Positions 7,636 to 15,492 are shown, counted from the stretch's first letter. The stretch: 64,000 nt of DNA from Microbacterium mangrovi (GCF_000802305.1 NZ_JTDK01000012.1:62001-126000); one strand, 5' to 3'. Notes: generated by a model from the letters alone, not told the origin. Numbers and translations are program-made.

Positions 7636-9087
7636 TCAGCGACCGGAGAGCTTCTCGCGAAGCGCGGCGAGCGCCTCGTCGTCAGCGAGCGTACCTGCGG
7701 GGCTCGAGTCGCTGGAGAACGAGGACGGCGCTGCGGCCACGTCGGTGCCGGCGGCCTCGGCCTCGAGGGCCTTGGCGACCTGCGACTTGTGGGCCTCCCA
7801 GCGAGCCTGGGCGGCAGCGTACTCCTGCTCCCACTTCTCGCGCTCGGCCTCGAAGCCTTCCTTCCACTGGTTGGTCTCCGGGTCGAAGCCGTCGGGGTAC
7901 TTGTACTCCCCGTTCTCGTCGTACTCGGTGACCATGCCGTAGAGGGCCGGGTCGAACTCGGTGCCGTACGGGTCGACCGACTCGTTGGCCTGCTTGAGCG
8001 ACAGCGAGATGCGGCGACGGTCGAGGTCGATGTCGATGACCTTGACGAACACCTCTTCGCCGACCGAGACGATCTGCTCGGCGAGCTCGACGTGCTTGCC
8101 GGAGAGCTCCGAGATGTGCACGAGGCCCTCGATGCCGTCTGCGACGCGCACGAACGCACCGAACGGAACGAGCTTGGTGACCTTACCCGGGGTGACCTGG
8201 CCGATGGCGTGGGTCCGGGCGAACACCTGCCACGGGTCTTCCTGGGTCGCCTTCAGCGACAGCGAGACGCGCTCGCGGTCGAGGTCGACCTCGAGGATCT
8301 CGACGGTGACCTCCTGGCCCACCTCGACGACCTCGGAGGCGTGCTCGATGTGCTTCCAGGACAGCTCGGAGACGTGCACGAGGCCGTCCACGCCGCCCAG
8401 GTCGACGAACGCACCGAAGTTGACGATCGACGAGACGACACCCTTGCGGACCTGACCCTTGTGCAGGTTGTTGAGGAACGTGGTGCGCGACTCGGACTGC
8501 GTCTGCTCGAGCAGAGCGCGGCGCGACAGCACGACGTTGTTGCGGTTCTTGTCGAGTTCGAGGATCTTCGCCTCGAGCTCCTGGCCCAGGTACGGGGTCA
8601 GGTCGCGCACGCGGCGCAGCTCGATGAGCGAGGCGGGGAGGAAGCCGCGCAGGCCGATGTCGACGATGAGGCCGCCCTTGACGACCTCGATCACCTGACC
8701 GGTGACGACGCCGTCGTTCTCCTTGATCTTCTCCACGTCGCCCCACGCGCGCTCGTACTGCGCACGCTTCTTCGACAGGATGAGACGGCCTTCCTTGTCC
8801 TCCTTCTGGAGAACCAGAGCCTCGACCTCGTCGCCGACCTTGACGACCTCGTTGGGGTCGACGTCGTGCTTGATGGAGAGCTCGCGCGAGGGGATGACAC
8901 CCTCGGTCTTGTACCCGACGTCGAGGAGGACCTCGTCGCGGTCGATCTTCACCACGGTGCCCTCGATGAGGTCGCCGTCGTTGAAGAACTTGAGGGTCTT
9001 CTCGACCGCGGCCAGGAAGTCCTCAGCAGATCCGATGTCGTTGATGGCGACCTGCTTGGTGGCCGGGGCGGTCGTTGCGTTAGTCAT
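7636..9087 (-). CDS. rpsA: 30S ribosomal protein S1
   Basis: S1 binds mRNA on the small ribosomal subunit and helps initiate translation. The 483-residue protein carries four S1 RNA-binding domains (for example GDLIEGTVVKIDRDEVLLDVGY near residue 37 and KGVVSSIVNFGAFVDLGG near 210) rather than the six of E. coli, as is usual for actinobacteria, and an acidic, Ala-rich tail. I chose ATG 9087 (MTNATTAP) over further upstream codons because homologues begin there. A long leader of about 120 nt with a hairpin precedes it. Confidence 0.96.
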   Translation of the reverse strand: MTNATTAPATKQVAINDIGSAEDFLAAVEKTLKFFNDGDLIEGTVVKIDRDEVLLDVGYKTEGVIPSRELSIKHDVDPNEVVKVGDEVEALVLQKEDKEGRLILSKKRAQYERAWGDVEKIKENDGVVTGQVIEVVKGGLIVDIGLRGFLPASLIELRRVRDLTPYLGQELEAKILELDKNRNNVVLSRRALLEQTQSESRTTFLNNLHKGQVRKGVVSSIVNFGAFVDLGGVDGLVHVSELSWKHIEHASEVVEVGQEVTVEILEVDLDRERVSLSLKATQEDPWQVFARTHAIGQVTPGKVTKLVPFGAFVRVADGIEGLVHISELSGKHVELAEQIVSVGEEVFVKVIDIDLDRRRISLSLKQANESVDPYGTEFDPALYGMVTEYDENGEYKYPDGFDPETNQWKEGFEAEREKWEQEYAAAQARWEAHKSQVAKALEAEAAGTDVAAAPSSFSSDSSPAGTLADDEALAALREKLSGR

Positions 9088-9179
9088 GTAGTGGGGTGTC
9101 CCTTGGATGGTCGGTGTTCGGGCCCTGCACGCACAGCGGGGTGCAGAGCGAATGGATGTTGTTGGATGCCACCGCGCAT

Positions 9180-9198
9180 CGATTCCACGACGGAATCG
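9180..9198 (-). promoter_or_regulatory. Hairpin in the rpsA leader
   Basis: A perfect 7-bp inverted repeat (CGATTCC ... GGAATCG) with a 5-nt loop lies in the 5' leader of rpsA. It could take part in autoregulation by S1, which is known in E. coli; that role here is inference. Confidence 0.35.
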
Positions 9199-9216
9199 CG
9201 CCACGGGTGACACTCC

Positions 9217-9222
9217 AGGGTA
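9217..9222 (-). promoter_or_regulatory. Putative -10 box of rpsA
   Basis: TACCCT preceded by TGA (extended -10 form TGNTACCCT) on the minus strand, about 130 bp upstream of the rpsA ATG. It predicts a leader of roughly 120 nt. Confidence 0.4.
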
Positions 9223-9266
9223 TCAGAACCCGAGGTCCACCCGCTGCGCCGATCGGCCTCCCCGCG

Positions 9267-9917
9267 TCAGCGCGTGAGGTCGAGCGGATCGGTGGTGGTG
9301 CCGTCCGGATCGTACCGGTCCCCCGGCAGGGGCGGAAGCGGCGGCAGGGGCGGCAGCGGCGGCCGCGGAACCCGATCGATCGGGTCCGGCATCCGGCGCG
9401 CGCCCTCCGGCTGCTGGCCGGCATAGCCGCGCAGGCCCGCCTGCTGGATGACGCGCTGGATCGTGAGCCCGCGCTCGTTGGGGTCGCCGACGTAGCGGAT
9501 CTCCCGTAGCCCCTGCGCCTGTGCGGCGGACTCGAAGACGAAGTGGCCGTACCCGAAGATCCGGCCGATGAACGGCTTGTCGACGGAGATGTCGAGGATG
9601 CGCGACAGCGGCATCGTCGCGATGTGCTCGGACAGGATGCCGTGGATGCGGAACACCCGCATGTTGGTGATCACGAACCGGTCCCGCCGCCGATCGAGGA
9701 TCCGCCAGATGGCGTGCGCCCACACTGCGAGCCCGAGCAGCACAGGCACCGGCCAGTATTTCGGCACAGCCCCCGTCAGAAGGATGAGGACGAAGCCTCC
9801 GCAGACCTCCAGGACCGGGCCGGTCAGCGCCGCCCAGTGCTTGCGGACCTCGTCGATCACCACCTCGCCCTGGTCGGCGATGAGGTGCCGCGCGGTGCGC
9901 GGATCGACCTCGGTCAT
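9267..9917 (-). CDS. PH-domain (bPH2-like) membrane protein
   Basis: The 216-residue protein has two hydrophobic helices at about residues 30-75, then a YdbS/bPH2-like domain with RRRDRFVITNMRVFRIHGILSEHIATMPLSRILDISV, a typical bacterial PH core. The C-terminus is Pro-rich (repeated PPLPPLP) and lacks recognisable motifs. The cellular role of this family is poorly known. The ATG at 9917 overlaps the stop of the small upstream membrane gene (ATGA), so the two are coupled. Confidence 0.75.
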   Translation of the reverse strand: MTEVDPRTARHLIADQGEVVIDEVRKHWAALTGPVLEVCGGFVLILLTGAVPKYWPVPVLLGLAVWAHAIWRILDRRRDRFVITNMRVFRIHGILSEHIATMPLSRILDISVDKPFIGRIFGYGHFVFESAAQAQGLREIRYVGDPNERGLTIQRVIQQAGLRGYAGQQPEGARRMPDPIDRVPRPPLPPLPPLPPLPGDRYDPDGTTTDPLDLTR

Positions 9918-10081
9918 GCCCCGGCGAGCGAGGCGAAGAAGTTCACGATCGCGGCCCCGGCGCCCCACACGGCGTTGGCGGCCACCTGCACCGCGTTGGC
10001 CGCATCGTGCGGACGCGTGATCACGTAGAAGACGGCGAAGGCGATGACGAAGATGATGGCGACGCGCTTGACGATCTTCAC
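9914..10081 (-). CDS. Small 55-residue membrane protein
   Basis: A short protein beginning MKIVKRVAIIFVIAFAVFYV, with one or two hydrophobic helices and a small-residue-rich C-terminus. I chose the GTG at 10081 because AAGGA lies about 8 nt upstream; an ATG at 10132 would add 17 polar residues. Its stop overlaps the start of the PH-domain protein gene by 4 bp, so the products may act together in the membrane. No family is recognised. Confidence 0.6.
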   Translation of the reverse strand: MKIVKRVAIIFVIAFAVFYVITRPHDAANAVQVAANAVWGAGAAIVNFFASLAGA

Positions 10082-10187
10082 GGGTGGGTCCTTCCGGTGG
10101 ACGACGAAGAAAGCGATCCCCCACGATTGCAACCCTGCTTTTCTACCGCACCGCTCACCGTCTGTCAGGAGACACGCCTGAGACGCC

Positions 10188-10193
10188 TACGGT
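10188..10193 (+). promoter_or_regulatory. Putative leaderless -10 box
   Basis: TACGGT ending 6 nt before the ATG at 10200, with no ribosome binding site between. Confidence 0.5.
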
Positions 10194-10199
10194 TGAGTC

Positions 10200-10691
10200 A
10201 TGGCCGACACCCCTCCCCCGCTGGTCCTGATCACCCCGCGACGCAAGCTGATCTTCCTCGCCGCAGTCAGCGCGCTGTTCGCGGTGATGGGCATCGTGGT
10301 GGTCCTCCTGGCCCCCACGAAGCCCCTCAACCTGATCGTCGGGCTCGGCGCCTTCGGCTTCTTCGGGGTGGGCGGCGGCTACGCGCTCACCCGGCAGTGG
10401 CGCCGCACGCTCGTGCTCCGGGCGGACGAGGAGGGCATCCGGATCGGCCGCGGTCCGCTCGTGCCGTGGAAGGACGTCGACCGGGTCGGCTCGAACAGCT
10501 CCGTGTTCGGCATCCGGCTGCGACGCTACGACAGCGTCCACTCCGCCGGCTTCGCCGGCATCCCCTCGGCCGAGGAGATGCGCGCCAACCGCAAGCAGGC
10601 GGGCGGCTGGGACCTGGTGTGGCCCGCACGGGTGCTGGACCGCTCCCCAGGCGAGGCGGCGCGCGAGGTGCTGCGCCGCCGTCCGAGCTGA
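10200..10691 (+). CDS. Two-TM protein of PH-like/STM3941-like type
   Basis: The 163-residue protein has two membrane helices at about residues 17-38 and 42-62, then a soluble part with TLVLRADEEGIRIGRGPLVPWKDVDRVG. This resembles the STM3941/bacterial PH-like fold, in which a beta sheet follows paired helices. The function of such proteins is not established. The ATG at 10200 follows a TACGGT box by 6 nt, suggesting a leaderless mRNA. The exonuclease gene follows 39 bp later on the same strand and may be co-transcribed. Confidence 0.6.
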   Translation: MADTPPPLVLITPRRKLIFLAAVSALFAVMGIVVVLLAPTKPLNLIVGLGAFGFFGVGGGYALTRQWRRTLVLRADEEGIRIGRGPLVPWKDVDRVGSNSSVFGIRLRRYDSVHSAGFAGIPSAEEMRANRKQAGGWDLVWPARVLDRSPGEAAREVLRRRPS

Positions 10692-10730
10692 TCCCGCTCG
10701 AGGCCGCGACCCGCATGCGAGGATGAGCGC

Positions 10731-11651
10731 GTGACCTCGCGCCTCATGCTCCTCGATTCCGCGTCCCTCTATTTCCGTGCGTTCTACGGCGTGCCCGACT
10801 CGGTCACGGCGCCGGACGGCACCCCTGTCAACGCGGTGCGCGGGTTCATGGACATCATCGCGAAGCTCGTGTCGACCTACCGGCCCGCCGACGTCGTCGC
10901 GTGCTGGGACGACGACTGGCGCCCGCAGTGGCGCGTCGACCTCATCCCGAGCTACAAGGCCCACCGGGTGGAGACCGTCGTCGCCGGAGGTCCGGACGTC
11001 GAGGAGGTGCCCGACCGGCTCGTCGTGCAGGTCCCGGTGATCCGTGAGGCCCTCGGCGTGCTCGGCATCCCCGTCGTGGGGACGATCCAGGCCGAGGCGG
11101 ACGACATCATCGGCACCCTCGCCACGCGGGCGCAGCAGCCGGTGGACATCGTCACCGGCGACCGCGACCTCTTCCAGCTGGTCGACGACGCCCGCGACGT
11201 GCGAGTGATCTACACGGCACGCGGAATGAGCAACCTCGAGGTGCTCACGGACGAGGCGGTCGTCGCGAAGTACGGCATCCACGGCGCGCAGTACGCCGAC
11301 TTCGCGACCATGCGCGGGGACACCTCCGACGGCCTTCCCGGCGTGCCGGGGGTCGGCGACAAGACCGCGGCCACGCTGCTGCAGCGCCACGGCGACCTGG
11401 CCGGCATCCTGGCCGCGGCCGAGACCGGCGAGGGGATGAGCGCGGGAGTCCGGGCCAAGCTGGATGCCGCCCGCCCCTACCTCGCCGTCGCCCCCGACGT
11501 CGTGCGCGTGGCGACGACGCTCGACCTGCCGGAGCCGGATGCCCGGCTGCGGGTGCCGGATGCCGCCGCGGCGGCGGCATTCGCCGAAGCGTGGGGACTC
11601 GGTTCGTCGCTGCGGCGCGCGTGCGACGCGATCGCCGCGGTCGCCGGCTGA
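10731..11651 (+). CDS. Stand-alone 5'-3' exonuclease (Pol I N-domain type)
   Basis: The 306-residue protein matches the FEN/5'-3' exonuclease domain at the N-terminus of DNA polymerase I. It shows LLDSASLYFRAFYG at the start, the metal-binding cluster AEADDIIGTLA, IVTGDRDLFQLV, and the helix-hairpin-helix region GLPGVPGVGDKTAATLL. There is no polymerase domain. Such single-domain nucleases act on flapped or nicked DNA during repair and RNA-primer removal and occur alongside full PolA in actinobacteria. The start is GTG at 10731 with GAGGATGA upstream. Confidence 0.9.
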   Translation: MTSRLMLLDSASLYFRAFYGVPDSVTAPDGTPVNAVRGFMDIIAKLVSTYRPADVVACWDDDWRPQWRVDLIPSYKAHRVETVVAGGPDVEEVPDRLVVQVPVIREALGVLGIPVVGTIQAEADDIIGTLATRAQQPVDIVTGDRDLFQLVDDARDVRVIYTARGMSNLEVLTDEAVVAKYGIHGAQYADFATMRGDTSDGLPGVPGVGDKTAATLLQRHGDLAGILAAAETGEGMSAGVRAKLDAARPYLAVAPDVVRVATTLDLPEPDARLRVPDAAAAAAFAEAWGLGSSLRRACDAIAAVAG

Positions 11652-11654
11652 CGC

Positions 11655-11668
11655 ACTCCCCGGGGAGT
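11655..11668 (+). promoter_or_regulatory. 14-bp palindrome, candidate operator of the two-component pair
   Basis: ACTCCCCGGGGAGT is a perfect palindrome centred about 66 bp upstream of the predicted transcription start of the histidine kinase gene. A related palindrome lies just after the response regulator gene (13537-13550). It may be the binding site of the LuxR-type regulator. A GC-rich hairpin (11670-11690) follows and may end exonuclease transcription. Confidence 0.4.
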
Positions 11669-11669
11669 A

Positions 11670-11690
11670 CCCGCCGATGCTCCCGGCGGG
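11670..11690 (+). terminator. Possible terminator after the exonuclease gene
   Basis: A 7-bp stem CCCGCCG / CGGCGGG with a 7-nt loop, 18 bp after the exonuclease stop. Confidence 0.4.
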
Positions 11691-11715
11691 CGATGCCCGC
11701 CCCGGCCCGCCCGCG

Positions 11716-11721
11716 TAGCAT
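11716..11721 (+). promoter_or_regulatory. Putative leaderless -10 box of the DesK-type kinase
   Basis: TAGCAT ending 6 nt before the ATG at 11728, without a ribosome binding site. Confidence 0.5.
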
Positions 11722-11727
11722 CGTGGC

Positions 11728-12873
11728 ATGACGGACGACGTGCGGCGCGGATTCCACCCGCCGACGGCGGTCGTGGTGGTCGTGCCGGTCGTCGTGTCCT
11801 TCTTCGTCCAGGTGCCGGGCACCGTCTGGGTGGGCCTCGCCTCGCAGACCCCCGCACCCTGGGTGATCCTGCGCACCGCGGTCGCCGCCGCGGCCGCCCT
11901 CGTGCTGCTGGCCGCACGCCGCGCACCGGGCCTCACGGTCGTCCTCACCGCCGCGCTCGCGGCCGCGTACCTGCTGATGCCGCCGTCGTACGGGCCTCCG
12001 GTCATCGCGCTGGCGTTCGCGATCATCGGCGCCGTGGTCCGGCAGCAGATGTGGTGGGCCGTGGTCTCGGTCACCGTCGGGTGGACGCTCGTCGTGAGCG
12101 TCGCCGCCACCGCCGGCACCCACTGGCATCCCGCCGTGGCGATCGCCGCGACCGTGGCCCTGGCCCTGTGCTTCGCCATCGGCGCCGGCATCCGCACCCG
12201 CATCCAGCGCGCCAGCCAGTACCGGGCGCGCCTGGACGAACGGCGGCGAGCCGCCGAGCAGGAGGAGCGGGCGCGCATCGCGCGCGAGCTCCACGACGTG
12301 CTCGCCCACTCGCTGAGTCAGATCTCCGTGCAGTCCGGCATGGGGCTGCACCTGTTCGACCGCGAGCCCGAACGCGCCCGCGAGGCGCTCGCCAACATCC
12401 GAGGCCTGGCCGCCACGGGCCTGGACGAGGTGCGCGGCGTGCTGTCCTTCTTGCGCGGAGACGATGCCGCACCTCTCACCCCCGCACCCGGGCTCGGCGA
12501 CATCGCCGAGCTCACCGCCCGGCGCTCCGGGCTCGGGCTGGAGATCACCCTCGACGACCGCCTGCACGGCGCCGCCCCCGACTCCGCGGTGCAGACGACC
12601 GCCTACCGCATCGTGCAGGAGGCGCTCACCAACGTCGTGCGCCACTCTGCGGCATCGACCGCCCACGTCCTGCTGGATCGCGACGGCGACGCGCTGGTGG
12701 TCTCCGTCACCGACGACGGGACCGGCGCAGCGGACTCGCGCGAGGGCGCGGGCATCCGCGGCATGCGCGAACGCGCCTCCCTCGTCGGCGGCTCCCTCAC
12801 GGTGCAGGCCGCCCACCCGCGCGGCACGGCGGTGCGCGCCTCGCTCCCGTGGCGGCAGGAAGGCTCCTCATGA
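11728..12873 (+). CDS. Sensor histidine kinase, HisKA_3 (DesK/LiaS class)
   Basis: The 381-residue kinase has about five hydrophobic helices up to residue 160 with short loops, a coiled stretch, then a HisKA_3 dimerisation domain with phospho-acceptor His189 in RELHDVLAHSL. The ATPase domain has QEALTNVVRHS and DDGTG, then GAGIRGMRERA. It would phosphorylate the LuxR-type regulator whose ATG overlaps its stop by 4 bp. With little extracellular sequence it may sense the membrane itself. It is probably transcribed as a leaderless mRNA from 11728. Confidence 0.9.
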   Translation: MTDDVRRGFHPPTAVVVVVPVVVSFFVQVPGTVWVGLASQTPAPWVILRTAVAAAAALVLLAARRAPGLTVVLTAALAAAYLLMPPSYGPPVIALAFAIIGAVVRQQMWWAVVSVTVGWTLVVSVAATAGTHWHPAVAIAATVALALCFAIGAGIRTRIQRASQYRARLDERRRAAEQEERARIARELHDVLAHSLSQISVQSGMGLHLFDREPERAREALANIRGLAATGLDEVRGVLSFLRGDDAAPLTPAPGLGDIAELTARRSGLGLEITLDDRLHGAAPDSAVQTTAYRIVQEALTNVVRHSAASTAHVLLDRDGDALVVSVTDDGTGAADSREGAGIRGMRERASLVGGSLTVQAAHPRGTAVRASLPWRQEGSS

Positions 12874-13532
12874 TCCGCGTCGCGATCGCCGACGATCACC
12901 AGCTGGTGCGAGCCGGGTTCCGTGCGCTGCTCGAGTCCGAGCCCGACCTCACCGTCGTCGGCGAGGCATCCAGCGGGGCGGAACTGCTGGAGCTGCTGCG
13001 TCGCACTCCGGTGGACGTCGCGCTCGTCGACATCCGGATGCCCGACGGCGACGGGCTGTGGGCGACCGAGCAGGTGGCCGCCGACCCCGCGCTCGCGGGC
13101 GTGCGGATGGTGATCGTGACGACCTTCGAACTCGACGAGTACGTGATCCGCGCGGTGCGGGCGGGAGCGGCCGGCTTCCTCGTGAAGGACACCGAGCCCA
13201 CCGACCTCATCCGCGCGGTGCGGGTGGCGGCGTCCGGCGACGCCCTGCTCTCCCCCGGCGTCACGCGGCGCCTCCTCGCGCGCGCCTCGGAAGGACTCAA
13301 GCCGCCCGTCGCCGATGCCCGCCTCGACGTCCTCACCGAGCGCGAGCGGGAGGTGCTGCGCCTGGTGGCTCTGGGGCTCAGCAACGACGAGATCGCGACC
13401 GAGCTGTTCCTGTCACCTCTGACCGCCAAGACGCACGTCTCCCGCATCATGCAGAAGCTCCAGGCCCGCGACCGGGTCCAGCTGGTCATCCTCGCCTACG
13501 AGACCGGACAGGTGAACCCCGGCTGGCAGTGA
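12870..13532 (+). CDS. LuxR/NarL-type response regulator
   Basis: The 220-residue regulator has a receiver domain with acidic pocket ADDH (residues 7-10), phospho-acceptor Asp54 in LVDIRMP and Lys in FLVKDTEP, followed by a LuxR-type helix-turn-helix (LTEREREVLRLVALGLSNDEIATEL) at about residues 155-210. It is translationally coupled to the upstream kinase (ATGA overlap). Paired GC palindromes before the kinase gene and after this gene are candidate binding sites. The targets are unknown; the adjacent SHOCT-domain membrane protein is one possibility. Confidence 0.92.
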   Translation: MIRVAIADDHQLVRAGFRALLESEPDLTVVGEASSGAELLELLRRTPVDVALVDIRMPDGDGLWATEQVAADPALAGVRMVIVTTFELDEYVIRAVRAGAAGFLVKDTEPTDLIRAVRVAASGDALLSPGVTRRLLARASEGLKPPVADARLDVLTEREREVLRLVALGLSNDEIATELFLSPLTAKTHVSRIMQKLQARDRVQLVILAYETGQVNPGWQ

Positions 13533-13536
13533 CCTG

Positions 13537-13550
13537 CTCCCCCGGGAGCA
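13537..13550 (+). promoter_or_regulatory. Second copy of the GC palindrome
   Basis: GCTCCC-CC-GGGAGC has 6-bp inverted arms and resembles the palindrome at 11655-11668. It lies about 100 bp upstream of the SHOCT-domain gene, directly after the response regulator stop. Confidence 0.3.
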
Positions 13551-13570
13551 CGACAGGTGACTCCGCCGGT

Positions 13571-13593
13571 CGGATGCCGGAAGGCGGCATCCG
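13571..13593 (+). terminator. Hairpin after the two-component operon
   Basis: A perfect 9-bp stem CGGATGCCG / CGGCATCCG with a 5-nt loop, between the regulator stop and the next gene. Confidence 0.55.
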
Positions 13594-13648
13594 GCCTTGA
13601 CTCGAAGGGTCAGATGCGACCGACGCATCGACGTCGAACGAGGCTCTC

Positions 13649-13954
13649 ATGTCCGCACTCCTGTCCGCAGCCCCCGTCGCCGCCGCCCACTGGGTCGGCG
13701 GCCCGTGGTTCTTCTTCCCGTGGTTCTTCCTCATTCCGCTCTTCTGGATCACGGTGTTCGTCCTGCTGTTCGTGTTCCTCGGGCGGCGCTGGCGACGCGC
13801 CGCCGCCGAAGGCTACGGCCCCGGCGGGCGCAACACGCCCACGCGCCAGGCCGAGACGACCCTCGCAGAACGCTATGCGCGCGGCGACATCGACGAGGTC
13901 GAATACCGCGCCCGGCTCGAGGTGCTGCGCACGAACGCCGCCGGCCCGCGGTGA
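13649..13954 (+). CDS. SHOCT-domain membrane protein
   Basis: The 101-residue protein has a long aromatic-rich membrane segment (residues 15-47, FFFPWFFLIPLFWITVF), a basic stretch RRWRR and a C-terminal SHOCT domain (ERYARGDIDEVEYRARLEVL). SHOCT is a short two-helix domain often found at the ends of membrane proteins and probably mediates oligomerisation. A GAGG lies 6 nt before the ATG. Its position after the two-component pair suggests it may be a target of that system. Confidence 0.75.
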   Translation: MSALLSAAPVAAAHWVGGPWFFFPWFFLIPLFWITVFVLLFVFLGRRWRRAAAEGYGPGGRNTPTRQAETTLAERYARGDIDEVEYRARLEVLRTNAAGPR

Positions 13955-13973
13955 GGGATGCCGCTCGGGCGCG

Positions 13974-14966
13974 TCACCGCGTCCGAGCGGCCCACTCGCG
14001 CAGCCGGGAGAGCGACCAGGTCGTCACGATCCGCTCGGCCGGAACGCCCAGGTGCTCCGCCCGCGCCGCGCCGTGATCGATCAGCGACAGCTGGCCGGGC
14101 GCGTGCGCGTCGGAGTCGATCGAGAACACGCATCCCGCCTCGAGCGCGATCGCCACGAGTTCGTCGGGCGGGTCCTGCCGCTCCGGACGGGAATTGATCT
14201 CCACGGCCACGCCGTGCGCCGCGCACGCCTCGAACACCGGCTTCGGATCGAACGTCGACGGCGGACGCGTGCCGCGGTCGCCGGAGACGAGCCGCCCCGT
14301 CACGTGGCCGAGCACGTCCGTGTTCGGGTCGGCGGCGGCCGCCACCAGGCGACGTGTCATGGGGAGGCGCTCCATCCGCAGCTTCGAGTGCGCCGAGGCC
14401 ACCACGATGTCGAGCTCGCCCAGCAGCTCGGGCTCCTGGTCCAGCGCGCCGTCCTCGAGGATGTCGACCTCGATCCCGGTGAGCAGCGTGAACGACCCGG
14501 TGCTGCACGCCCGCACGACCGGAAGCTGCGCGCGGAGCCGGTCCGGAGACAGGCCGTTCGCGACCCTCAGCCGCGGCGAGTGGTCGGTGAGCGCCAGGTA
14601 CTCATGCCCGAGCGCCACGGCGGCGGCGGCCATGTCCTCGATCGGCGTGAGGCCGTCGGACCAGTCGCTGTGGCTGTGCAGGTCGCCACGCAGCAGCGCA
14701 CGCAGGCTGCTCGCCTCGACGGCGTAGCGGGCGCGCAGGTCCGCCAGATAGTCGGGGACCCGGCCCTCCAGGGCCTGGGTGATGACGGTGAAGCTGGTGT
14801 CGCCGATCCCCGGCCGCGAGCGCAGGGCGGGACTGCGCAGCTGCGCGTCGTCGAGCCCGTCGATCGCGGCCGCCGCCGAGCGGAAAGCCTTGGAGCGGTA
14901 CCGCGAGGCCCTCTCCCGCTCGAGCAGGGTCGCGATCTCGAGCAGCGCGTCACGCGGGGCGATCAC
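13974..14966 (-). CDS. HhH-PHP domain protein (C-terminal half of PolX type)
   Basis: The 330-residue protein has an N-terminal helix-hairpin-helix-like region (residues 1-75, RSRPGIGDTSF) and then a PHP phosphoesterase domain with metal ligands in DLHSHSDWSDG, ALTDHS, GIEVDI, ASAHS, GHVTGR and SIDSDAHA. This is the arrangement of the C-terminal part of bacterial family X DNA polymerases, but the polymerase domain is missing. A 3'-5' nuclease or phosphatase role is plausible by homology. The GTG start at 14966 lies 4 bp after the upstream gene's stop, so they form an operon. Confidence 0.8.
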   Translation of the reverse strand: MIAPRDALLEIATLLERERASRYRSKAFRSAAAAIDGLDDAQLRSPALRSRPGIGDTSFTVITQALEGRVPDYLADLRARYAVEASSLRALLRGDLHSHSDWSDGLTPIEDMAAAAVALGHEYLALTDHSPRLRVANGLSPDRLRAQLPVVRACSTGSFTLLTGIEVDILEDGALDQEPELLGELDIVVASAHSKLRMERLPMTRRLVAAAADPNTDVLGHVTGRLVSGDRGTRPPSTFDPKPVFEACAAHGVAVEINSRPERQDPPDELVAIALEAGCVFSIDSDAHAPGQLSLIDHGAARAEHLGVPAERIVTTWSLSRLREWAARTR

Positions 14967-14970
14967 GGCG

Positions 14971-15459
14971 TCACGGCGCCGCGACCCTCGACGCCCGGAT
15001 CGCGCCGGCGACCTTGAGGAACGCGAAGCCGAACAGGATCGCGAGGATGCCGACGCCGATCGCGAACGCGGCGACGCCGAACGACACCACCGAGGTGAAC
15101 AGCGACGCGCGCAGGAACGATGCGTTCATCACTGTCGCGCGGGCGGGGTCGTCGGAGGAGAGCTCAGCGTACGTCTTGCCGCCGGAGGCCTCCATCGCGT
15201 GCTTCTGGATGGTCTCGGCCTGGACGTAGGCGGTGAGGGGCCCTGACACCTGCTGCCCGGCGAACGCGACGGCGTCGTCGGGGACCGTGATCTTCTCCGC
15301 GCGCAGCTCGGCCGAGACGGCGGCCCAGGCGACGATTCCGACGACGATGAGCAGGATGCCGGCGAGGATCCCGAGGACGCCGATCGTCTTCACCGCCCCG
15401 GCGCCGCGCACCGGCGCACCGCCTCGCGGCGGAGCTGTGTCGATCGCTTCTTCGGACAT
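14971..15459 (-). CDS. Two-TM membrane protein of unknown function
   Basis: The 162-residue protein has a polar N-terminus, membrane helices at about residues 25-48 and 120-148, and a 70-residue central part between them (ITVPDDAVAFAGQQVSGPLTAYVQAETIQKHA) that probably faces the outside. Actinobacterial relatives are often labelled aromatic ring-opening dioxygenase LigA, but no dioxygenase feature is present. The ribosome binding site GGAAGGGGAG is strong. The promoter region holds a TAGTTT -10 box beside a perfect 14-bp palindrome. It precedes the PHP gene in one operon. Confidence 0.7.
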   Translation of the reverse strand: MSEEAIDTAPPRGGAPVRGAGAVKTIGVLGILAGILLIVVGIVAWAAVSAELRAEKITVPDDAVAFAGQQVSGPLTAYVQAETIQKHAMEASGGKTYAELSSDDPARATVMNASFLRASLFTSVVSFGVAAFAIGVGILAILFGFAFLKVAGAIRASRVAAP

Positions 15460-15492
15460 CGGACTCCCCTTCCGGTGGCTGGACTCGGCACC

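Noticed and set aside
14971-15459. Aromatic ring-opening dioxygenase LigA
   Set aside because: This label is commonly attached to such proteins, but the sequence is a two-helix membrane protein without metal ligands or a LigA fold.
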